From assembly GCF_022539505.1 (NCBI RefSeq), contig NC_061509.1, forward strand, positions 206,052,721 to 206,116,720: DNA of 64,000 bases, in the 5' to 3' direction. Made by a program: the position numbers and the translations under genes. Below are positions 10,656-18,727 of this stretch, piece after piece (within the stretch, counting starts at the first letter, position 1; the number at the start of each line of letters is the position of its first letter). A model generated the notes under the pieces. That model saw only the letters and a program-made list of their open reading frames with translations. It was not told the origin of the DNA and did not search any database. This DNA comes from Lolium rigidum (taxonomy: Eukaryota > Streptophyta > Magnoliopsida > Poales > Poaceae).

Positions 10656-11187
10656 ATAGGGATTCACTCGCTGAAGCCAGCACCCACTAAAAAACTCCAG
10701 CACCGCCTAGACACACGTTGAAAGAGACGCCAAGCCTCCACCATCACCAGATCCAAAGAAGTACCATCGCTAAACAGGCTTGGTGAGTCGGTGTATAGGC
10801 CAGCCGCAAGCATCAAGACAAATGTCAATGTGGCACATTGATCAGGGGACGTCTCATGCCAAAATCCGCTGCGTCGGGGTATAATAGCAGATTCACCACC
10901 ACGGCATCACCACACGCCTTCACCTCTCGTCCCTGCGCGGCAGTGGATGAACGAGAGCCTAATTAATTAACCGGTGTATAGGGACTAGAGAGCCTCCTAA
11001 GTCGTAGCAATAGTTGACCGATGTGGATTACGGGAGTCTCTGAAATGGACGGGGCGTGGAGCAGTCTCGGGTTCGGCTACAACTAGCCTCTCGTAGGGTC
11101 GTGTCGTCCCTCTCTTAACTGAAATAGCGGCGACTGTCGTATGTGTACTAGAGGCTGATAATCAGAAAAAAAGTTTAACTGACCGGC
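10656..11187. other. Unassigned spacer between two CACTA elements
   Basis: These 532 bp lie between the TIR of CACTA 1 and the TIR of CACTA 2. No gene, LTR or TIR pair is visible. If CACTA 2 were removed at its GGC duplication, this DNA would join 22984 directly, so it was probably the distal upstream region of the expansin gene. Confidence 0.5.
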
Positions 11188-11217
11188 CACTAGTGGAAAA
11201 CAGGGCTTCCGTGGGAG

Positions 11218-11434
11218 CCTTTTGTCGCGGGCGCGCCTGCACCCGCGACAAATGGCCTGGCCACGTCGCCCCGAAACCATGTGGAGCGGGCAGGGCCTTT
11301 TGTCGCGCCCTTTTGTCGCGGGCCGTATTACGACCCGCGACAAAAGGTGTCCGACGGCTGGCGCCTCTGTCGGCACCCCTTTTGTCGCGGGTCGTAATAC
11401 GGCCCGCGACAAAAGGGCCATGCCTATATATATA
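11218..11434. promoter_or_regulatory. Module 1: left subterminal hairpin repeats and TATA element
   Basis: The recurring unit is TTTTGTCGCGGG...CCCGCGACAAAA, a hairpin about 37 bp long. Copies at 11310-11346 and 11379-11415 are exact reverse complements of each other, giving a near-palindrome of about 106 bp. A TATATATATA stretch follows at 11425-11434, and the TNP2 ATG lies at 11706. In this family the subterminal repeats are expected to bind the transposase-associated protein and to serve as promoter. Confidence 0.7.
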
Positions 11435-11705
11435 GAAGCAGCCAGCCACCCCCACCTCATTTTTTCCTTGGTGGTGAAGGTGGAGGTGTATGCTAGCTCA
11501 TTTTTTCTACATGTGCACAAGAGGTGTTTGATGGAATGCTTGTGAGAGGGATGCCACTTGGTTTTATTTGATAAGATTTCTCCTCTTTTGATCCTAAAAG
11601 GTTAGCAACTATTTTCTCGACTATATATATATGCATAGTCCGTACAATACTAATTTTAGCAAGGTGATTGCATCTGATACATATATAATTGTACTTATGA
11701 TGCGG

Positions 11706-14700
11706 ATGAGTCATCCATGGATGTACGGTAACCGATGTGCTCCTCGCTTTCAGAGAGGGCGTGAATTCTTTCCTGCTTGTGGCCGAGGCCAACAAGTCGA
11801 AGCAAGGTTTTATGTGCTGTCCATGTCTAAAATGTAAGAACGAGAAGGATTACTCTTGCTCAAGAGACATTAAGAGCCACCTGCTTCGGTTTGGATTCAT
11901 GTCCAGCTATAATGTTTGGACCAAGCACGGAGAAGAAGGGGTTATGATGGAAGACGGCGATGAGGAAGAAGATAATGATGACCGAGTACCGATCTATGTT
12001 CTCCGAATGCTTTGATACCGCAATGGACGACAATGAAGAAGAAGGAGGTGAAGAACAGGCATCAGATGATCCTGTTGATGATGATCTTCGTCGGGCCATT
12101 TCGGATGCAAGAAGAGACTGTGGCACGGATAAGGAGAGGTTGCAGTTCGACAAGATGTTAGAGGACCACCACAAATTGTTGTACCCAGGTTGTGAAGATG
12201 GGCATAGAAAGCTGGGTAGCATATTGGAATTGCTGAAATGGAAGGAAGAGGTCGGTGTGACTGACTCGGGATTTGAGAAATTGATGATAATATTAAAGAA
12301 GCCTGTTTCCAAGAAATAATGAATTGCCCGTCGGTACATATGAAGCAAAGAAGCTTATCTGCCCTCTAGGATTAGATGTGCGGAAGATACATGCATGCAT
12401 TCATGATCTGTATCCTCTACCGCGGTGAGAAGTACGAGAATTTGAATAAATGTCCGATATGTGGTGCATTGCGGTATAAGATCAGAAAAGATGACCCTGG
12501 TGATGTTGAGGGCGAGCCACCCAGGAAGAGGGTTCCTGCGAAGGTGATGTGGTATGCTCCAATAATACCACGGTTGAAATGTTTGTTCAGAAACAAAGAG
12601 CATGCCAAGTTGTTGCGATGGCACATGGAAGAACGTAAGAAAGACGCGATGTTGAGGCACCCCGCTGATGGTCGGCGGTGGAGAAACATCGGGAGAGAGT
12701 TCCCGGATTTTGCGGTGAGGCAAGGAACTTATACTTTGGTCTAAGTACAGATGGCATGAATCCTTTTGGGGAGCAGAGCTGCAGTCACAACACCTGGCCC
12801 GTGACTCTATGTATCTACAACCTTCCTCCTTGGTTGTGCATGAAGCGGAAGTTCATTATGATGCCAGTGCTTATCCAAGGCCCAAAGCAACCGGGCAACG
12901 ACATTTATGTGTACCTAAGGCCATTAGTCGATGAACTTTTGGAGTTGTGGGCCAAACCAGGTGTACGTGTGTGGGATGAGCACACGGAGCAAGAATTTGA
13001 CCTACGAGCGTTGCTATTCGTAACCATCAATGATTGGCCTGCTCTCAGTAACATTTCAGGACGGACGAACAAAGGATACAATGCATGCACACACTCGTTT
13101 AGATGAGACCGAAAGTAAATATTTGGGAAAAAGCCGAAAAGTTGTGTACCCGTTCAATCGTCGTTTCCTTCCGCGCAAGCATCCCTTAAGGAAAAAAGGC
13201 AAGCATTTCGATGGCGAGGCAGACCGCCGTCCGAAGCCTGTCCCCCGTAGTGGTGCTGATATATTTGACATGGTCAAGGATTTAAATGTTATCTTTGGAA
13301 AGGGTCCAGGCAGTCGACCTGTTCCGAAAGACGATGACGGACACGCACCCATGTGGAAGAAGAAATCTATTTTTTGGGAGCTAGAATATTGGAAAGTCCT
13401 GGAAGTCCGCTCTGCAATCGACGTGATGCACCTGACCAAGAATCTTTGTGTGAATATTCTAGGTTTTCCGGGCGTGTATGGAAAGACAAAAGATACACCG
13501 AAGCACGGGAGGACCAGGAACTTCATAAAGGACGAAACGGCAATCATCCAGGGCAGTTTGTAGGGCCTGCCAGCCTACGCTCTTACCAAACAAGAGAAGG
13601 AGATCTTTTTGAAGCCCTATTCAGTATCAAGGTTCCGTCCGGTTTCTCGTCGAATATAAAGGGGATAGTAATATGAAGGAGAAAAAATTCCAGAACCCGA
13701 AGTCCCATGACTGTCACGTGCTTATGACACAATTGCTTCCGATTGCATTGAGGGGACTTCTACCGGAAAATGTTCGACTAGCCATTGTGAAGATATGTGC
13801 ATTCCTCAACGCAATTTCTCGGAAGGTAATGGATCCGAAACTTTGTCGGATTACAGGAAGATGTGGTCCAATGTCTTGTCGGCTTCGAGTTGTTGTTCCC
13901 ACCATCCTTCTTCAATATTATGACGCACCTCCTCGTTCACCTAGTTGAAGAGATTAGAATTCTCGGTCCTGTATTTCTACACAATATGTTCCCCTTCGAG
14001 AGGTTCATGGGAGTCTTAAAGAAATATGTTCATAACCGAGCTAGGCCGGAAGGAAGTATCTCAAAGGGCTACGGAACTGAGGAGGTCATTGAGTTTTGTG
14101 TTGACTTTCTTCCTGACCTTAAGCCGATTGGTGTTCCTGAATCTCGGTATGAGGGGAGGCTGACTGGAAAAGGCACACTAGGAAGGAAAGCAACGGTGTT
14201 GAGGGACAAGATTTCTTTCAATCAAGCACACTACACAGTTCTATACAATTCCAGCTTGGTGGTTCCGTACATCGAGAAACATAAGAATGTTTTACGAGAA
14301 ATAAACCCGGGCCAGCCCGAGTCCTTGATTACACGTCAACACATGAATACCTTCGGCAGCTTGGTTGCAAAGACATCTCATTAATGACCCATCTGTTGTG
14401 GAGCAGCTGTACTTGTTGGCCAGAGTTACCATCTTCAAACATATGTACATTCCAAGGGTACGAGATAAATGGGAATACATTTTACACGATCGACCAAGAT
14501 AAAAAGAGCACCAACCAAAACAGCGGTGTCCGCTTCGATGCAAAAGACGAGAATGGGCAGACCACCACATATTATGGATACATAGAGGAGATATGGGAAC
14601 TTGACTATGGTCCCACTTTTAAGGTCCCTTTGTTTCGGTGCAAATGGGTGAAGCTCAGCGCTATACATATTGACGATAAGTACGGTATGATATCAGTGGA

Positions 14701-15014
14701 TCCCAACAATCTTGCGTACTCGGACGAGCCTTTTGTCCTAGCCAGCCGAGGTGGCTCAAGTTTTCTACGTGAAGGACATGTCTAGCAAATCAAGAAAAAG
14801 AAATCAACAAAAGAATACATCAACCGAGGAGCCAAAGCGCCACATAGTTCTTTCGGGGAAAAGAAACATCGTGGGAGTGCATGACAAGACGGACATGTCG
14901 GAAGATTATAATAAGTTTAAAGAAATTCCGCCCTTCACGGTGAAAATTGACCCAAGCATCTTGCTAAATGATGAAGATTCTCCATGGCTACGGCGTAGAA
15001 GATCACAACACTAG
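11706..15014 (+). pseudogene. TNP2-type CACTA transposase (TnpD-like), multiply frameshifted
   Basis: Pieces in consecutive frames give the usual TNP2 order. First comes a transposase-associated domain (about 11706-11940, with MCCPCLKCKN and the 'HLLRFGFM' section). The Transposase_21 core follows (about 12340-13480: LSTDGMNPFG with a probable catalytic Asp, YNLPPWLCMK, PVLIQGPKQPG, RSAIDVMHLTKNL). Then come DUF4218 (about 13680-14030: LLPIALRGLLPENVR, PFERFMGVLKKYVHNRARPEGS) and DUF4216 (about 14460-14790: YYGYIEEIWELDY, FRCKWVKL). Frames change near 11760, 11950, 12330, 12690, 13080, 13560, 13850, 14390 and 14750; a few may be introns, but most lack splice signals. The enzyme would cut and join the CACTA termini. 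Confidence 0.8.
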
Positions 15015-15400
15015 ATGGCGATGTAATAATGTATTCTTTATATATAGTTCCCAAGACAATCTCTACATTTATGTAATAATGAGAACCCTTTCCCCAACAC
15101 TGTTAGAGGAGACGGAGTCTTTCACGGGCTTGCATGGAAATTTTTCCGAGGAGCAGCTTCCGAAGATGCCGTAGGGCATGTGCACCAACGACATCTTCGA
15201 GAAGCTGCGCCACGGGAGGTTTCCCAACCCTTTCCTTCATCCATGGGAATGAAACTGTTCTTGGCTTGTTGATCCGCTTGGCAAGGCGTATCGATGCTCC
15301 TTTTATAGGAACGGCGCCGCTTCTACTTTGTCTTATTCCTTCGACAGGCCGTCGTGCGCTACATGCTTTATCTCATCGAGCAGTGCATCCACCCACGCGT

Positions 15401-15597
15401 CCTTATCCTGCCGACACCTTTAGTCGCGGTTGCAGCCACCAACCGTGACAAAAGGTTACCGACACATCCTTATCCCGCCGACACCTTTAGTCGCGGTTGC
15501 AGCCACCAACCGTGACAAAAGGTTACCGACACATCCTTATCCTGCCGACAGCTTTAGTCGCGGTTGCAGCCACCAACCGTGACAAAAGGCCCTCCTA
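15401..15597. repeat. 67-bp tandem repeat carrying CACTA hairpin motifs
   Basis: About 2.9 copies of a 67-bp unit begin at 15411, 15478 and 15545. Each holds TTTAGTCGCGGTTG...CAACCGTGACAAAA, a diverged version of the element's subterminal hairpin. A further half-hairpin (CTTTTGTCGCGGTTTGAG) follows at about 15615. Confidence 0.85.
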
Positions 15598-15709
15598 GAT
15601 AAGCCTCCCCCCGTCTTTTGTCGCGGTTTGAGCCTCCACCCGGGATGAAAGTTTCGCGCGCCACTTCGTTCCCGCCTATTTTCTTCCCGCATTCCCACCA
15701 TTTTTCCAC

Positions 15710-15718
15710 TATATATAT
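15710..15718 (+). promoter_or_regulatory. Module 2 TATA element before accessory ORF
   Basis: TATATATAT lies 43 bp before the ATG at 15761 and directly after the second hairpin cluster (15401-15660). The spacing suits a core promoter for the accessory ORF. This is inferred from position only. Confidence 0.5.
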
Positions 15719-15760
15719 GTAGGCTTGGACTCATATCTGCAAACCTCATCACTCTCTCCC

Positions 15761-16267
15761 ATGGCTTCCATCGTATGTCTAACACCCCGGGAGGCGGAGG
15801 CGCTTTGCGCCTCGAACTACCCCTGCCCGCCCGGCTACCGCGTCCCGACCGGCTGGTTGCTGAGCGTCGGAGGCGTACCGGTCCCTCCTATCCCTCTTGG
15901 TGTGCCACGCGAGATGGCCATCACGAACCACTACTATTTCGAGCCCACGCCTGAGCAGCGGAGGAATCCCCAGTGGCATCCCGACTAAAGCCCAACTTGG
16001 GACAGCTTCTTCGTCAATCGGCGTGAGAGGGCGGTTGCCAGGTACGAGGAGGATGGCCCGCCTCTTTCGAACTTCAACGAGGCCGGCCGTCGGATGTGGT
16101 GGCGCGGCCGGACTCTCCAGAGCGTCCTGGCCTATCGTGGCCCCCGCCTGCGCTACCCTCAATCCCAGCCCACGCGTGCTCACCCGCCGAGGTTGGACAA
16201 CCGCGACCCCGATGCCAGCGACGATGACGTCGGCGACTATGATGACTACAGGTGGCGAGTATTATAG
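15761..16267 (+). pseudogene. Accessory ORF of unknown function with one internal stop
   Basis: One frame runs 169 codons from ATG 15761 to TAG 16267, interrupted only by TAA at codon 76 (15986-15988). The N-terminal part has a proline/cysteine-rich section (ASNYPCPPGYRVPTGW). The middle is tryptophan- and arginine-rich (GRRMWWRGRTLQSVLAYRGP), and the C-terminus is acidic (DPDASDDDVGDYDDY). I recognise no named domain. It resembles uncharacterised grass proteins often found in mobile elements. Its position, back to back with the AP2-like gene between two hairpin clusters, suggests both arrived as one block. A single stop in an otherwise clean frame points to recent loss, readthrough or a consensus error. 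Confidence 0.6.
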
Positions 16268-16498
16268 GGCTAGGCACGACTATGATTGAATGGCTCCAAC
16301 ATTCGAATCCGGCCATGTATCTTAATTTTCGGTTGAGCTCTGTACTTTAATTTCGGTTCAATCGTAATAAATTTCGTGTCAACCACTTTATTGAACAAAA
16401 CCAACCGACATCGACTTTATAAACTAAATTTAAACTAATAGAACCGACAACGACTTTATTGAAATTACAATAAAATAGATAAATTACTAGTCTAGTCT
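16268..16498. other. Convergent 3' region between the two accessory genes
   Basis: AT-rich 3' DNA lies between the plus-strand accessory ORF and the minus-strand AP2-like gene. Repeated phrases such as AACCGACAACGACTTTAT and AACCGACATCGACTTTAT occur at 16400-16460. No gene is seen. Confidence 0.45.
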
Positions 16499-17023
16499 CT
16501 ACTCGTCGTCGGAGGTTGTCTCCGTCCAAATGTCCTCCCACCGAGGGTCGTTTTCGGTCCAAGTTGTATTCGAGTTCTCGAGCTCGAAGGCGGCGATGGC
16601 CCGACGGTGGCGCCTGTCGGACCTGCGTTGTGCCCTAAGGTTAGCAAAGAACGCGTCGGTGTTGTCGGCATCGTTGGGGAACTGCGCCCTCCACTGGCGC
16701 ATCAACTGCTCGTTGCGCTCGGCGATGGCGATCCTGCGCTGCACCTGGCGGTGTCGGCGACGGTCCTCGTTGTCGACGAGGCACGGCGGCGGCGCGAGGA
16801 ACTCCGCCTCCTCTAGCGATTCAACATCCGGGAAGTTCATGTCTCGCCCTGGCCGCCGAAAGCGCCACGCCGCCGCGTCGTAAGCACGCGCCGCCAGCTA
16901 CGGCGTGTTGTACGTGCCGAGGGTGAGGCGGAAGCCACCGGCGCGTATCTCGGCGGTGAACCTACCGCTCGGACGCACTCGAACGCCACGGAAACCGGAC
17001 GCCCCTCGACGACGTGGAGGCAT
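16499..17023 (-). pseudogene. AP2/ERF-like gene carried by the CACTA element, one in-frame stop
   Basis: From ATG 17023 one frame runs 174 codons to 16499, with a single TAG at codon 42 (16900-16898). The N-terminus holds an AP2/ERF-type domain: GFRGVRVRPSGRFTAEIR, then a shortened loop and LTLGTYNTP, the stop, and LAARAYDAAAWRFRRP leading into MNFPD, the usual domain end. The remainder has an acidic start (VESLEEAEF) and an arginine/glutamine-rich helix-prone part. AP2/ERF proteins bind GCC-box or DRE DNA through this three-strand sheet and helix. The stop falls inside the domain before the helix, so the full domain needs readthrough or is lost. A TATATA lies about 60 bp upstream on the minus strand. 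Confidence 0.75.
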
Positions 17024-17082
17024 CCTGGAGATGAATGAGCGGAGGCGGTGGAGACGTGTGGTTGCGCCCGCACTCGTCGCTC

Positions 17083-17088
17083 TATATA
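17083..17088 (-). promoter_or_regulatory. TATA element of the AP2/ERF-like gene
   Basis: TATATA lies about 60 bp upstream of the ATG at 17023 in minus orientation. The 83-bp G-box repeats lie immediately behind it. Confidence 0.5.
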
Positions 17089-17093
17089 GCGCA

Positions 17094-17310
17094 CGCGGGC
17101 AGCGACGGGGCGAGGCACGTGGAAGCGGCGGCGACACGTGGCGAGGCACGTGTAAGCTACGGCTACACACGTCGCACGCGGGCAGCGACGGGGCGAGGCA
17201 CGTGGAAGCGGCGGCGACACGTGGCGAGGCACGTGTAAGCCACGGCTACACACGTCGCACGCCGGCAGCCGACGGGGCGAGGCGCGTGGAAGAGGCGGCG
17301 ACACGTGGCG
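17094..17310. repeat. 83-bp minisatellite with seven CACGTG G-boxes
   Basis: Units start at 17094, 17177 and 17260, giving about 2.6 copies. Each full unit holds three palindromic CACGTG sites (contexts GGCACGTGGAA, ACACGTGGCG and GGCACGTGTAA); the partial unit keeps one, for seven in total. CACGTG and ACGTGGC are the core binding sites of plant bZIP (ABRE/G-box) and bHLH factors. The array lies just upstream of the AP2-like gene's TATA box. Confidence 0.85.
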
Positions 17311-17618
17311 AGGTGAAACCTTACTCGGTGTCACTCCGCATATCATTAGGGTGAAACATACACGACTATGTTCATTGTGAGATGCAACTAGTTATATGGA
17401 TGTCATATTCATGTTCATTGTATTTTTCTGACAAATTTTCATATATAACACTTTTCTATTTGATTTACCATTTAAAAGTTATTGAAATAAGAAAAAAGAA
17501 AAAAGAAAAAAAGAAAAAAGAAAAAAAACAGAGCTGATCCGTGACCAACGGCTCCAGAGCCGTTGGATTCAAACGGCCGGAGCCGTTGGATGCGGAGTGC
17601 CACGGATCGGCCAAAAGG
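17311..17618. other. Spacer with no gene
   Basis: Mixed sequence with an A/G-rich tract (about 17490-17530, AAAAAAGAAAA type) and short 'GAGCCGTTGGAT' repeats at 17545-17590. The long proline/alanine ORFs that start near here result from the GC-rich DNA downstream. Confidence 0.5.
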
Positions 17619-17717
17619 GCCTTTTGTCGCGGGCGGTGGCTCAACCCGCGAGAAAAGACCCCCCCTTTTGTAGCGGGTTGAGCCACCGCCCGCGACAAAA
17701 GACCCCCCAGTATATAA
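17619..17717. promoter_or_regulatory. Module 3: internal hairpin pair and TATA element before ORF2
   Basis: CTTTTGTCGCGGGCGGTGGC...AAAAG at about 17621-17657 and its near-exact reverse complement at about 17666-17702 are followed by TATATAA at 17711-17717. These have the same structure as the terminal modules but lie in the middle of the element. ORF2 begins about 1 kb downstream. Confidence 0.65.
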
Positions 17718-17769
17718 CCTCCGCGCGTCGCGGGCCAAGCCAGAACCCGCGACGACCAGGAGGCCAAAC

Positions 17770-18050
17770 CCTAACTGCGCGCCGCCAGGCTGCCGGATTG
17801 CGCCGCCGCCGCCGCCGATGCCCTCAGCCGCCGTTCGCGCACTCCTCCGCTGACGCTCCATCGCCGCCGACGCCTGCGCGCTCCTCCGCCTCCTCTGCCG
17901 CCTCGACTCCAGCGCCGCCGCCAACTGTGCCTCGGCCGGGCCGCCGCCTCGACCGCCGCCGCCCATACGCGCCGCCGCCGACGCTCCACCGCTGCAAGGT
18001 AGCGCGCCGGCACCCCCGCTGCCTCTCTACCGCCGCCGCCAACTGTGCCT
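17770..18050. repeat. CCG-rich low-complexity stretch
   Basis: CGCCGCCGCC-type runs with several overlapping ORFs in all frames. None has a recognisable domain. It may be the GC-rich 5' leader of ORF2. Confidence 0.5.
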
Positions 18051-18054
18051 CGGT

Positions 18055-18395
18055 TTTTTTTTGTATAGTTTTTTTGTATATAGTTAATTATTAGTATAGT
18101 TTAGTTAGTTAGTATAGTTTAGTTAGTTAGTATAGTTTAGTTAGTTTGTATATAATTAACTATATAGTTTAGTTAGTTTGTACATAGTTTAATTAGTTAG
18201 TTAGTTAGTATAGTTTAGTTAGTTTTTTTGTATATAGTTAATTAGTATAGTTTAGTTAGTTTGTATATAGTTAATTAGTTTTTATTTCATTTGTTTTATG
18301 TAATTAGTAGTTAGTTAGTATATGTATTTAGTTTAGTTTTTTAGTATATGTATTTAGTTAGTTATTTAGTGTATTTAGTTATAGTTAGTTTAAAA
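18055..18395. repeat. AT-rich tandem repeats (TTAGTTAGTATAGT type)
   Basis: Degenerate tandem units built from GTATAGTTTAGTTAGTT cover about 340 bp. No coding sequence is present. Confidence 0.8.
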
Positions 18396-18616
18396 TTAAT
18401 CGCCCTCGACTCCCTCTCGCGAACACCCCCGACGCCGACACCGGCCCTCTCCTCTCCCTCTCGCGTAATCGCCCTCGTCCCGTGCTCCCTCTCCCTCTCG
18501 CGATCACTCGACGCCGCAACTCCCCTCTCTCCCTCTCCTCTACCTCTCGCGAACACCCGAGCCTCTCGCAAACACGCGTCGCCGACACCCTCTCCCTCTC
18601 GCAAACACGTGTCGCC

Positions 18617-18690
18617 GATTAGGGTTAGGGTTTGGTTTGTGTTTGATTAGGGTTAGGGTTTGGTTTGTGTTTGATTAGGGTTAGGGTTAG
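18617..18690. repeat. 28-bp repeats containing telomere-like GGGTTAGGGTTT
   Basis: Units start at 18617, 18645 and 18673, each containing TTAGGGTTAGGGTTTGG. They sit 40-110 bp before the ORF2 ATG. The unit is longer than a true telomere repeat and interrupted by TTTGTGTTTGA. Confidence 0.75.
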
Positions 18691-18727
18691 AACATGTACT
18701 TATCGATTTAATTCTTTTGCAGAAACA

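Noticed and set aside
15401..15597. CRISPR-like regular array
   Set aside because: The units are direct tandem copies of 67 bp without unique spacers and lie in a plant transposon.
17465..18094. Several long ORFs on both strands rich in Pro, Ala and Arg
   Set aside because: They lie in CCG-rich low-complexity DNA, overlap in nearly every frame and show no domain.
18617..18690. True telomere or interstitial telomere array
   Set aside because: The 28-bp unit is interrupted by non-telomeric bases and there are fewer than three copies.
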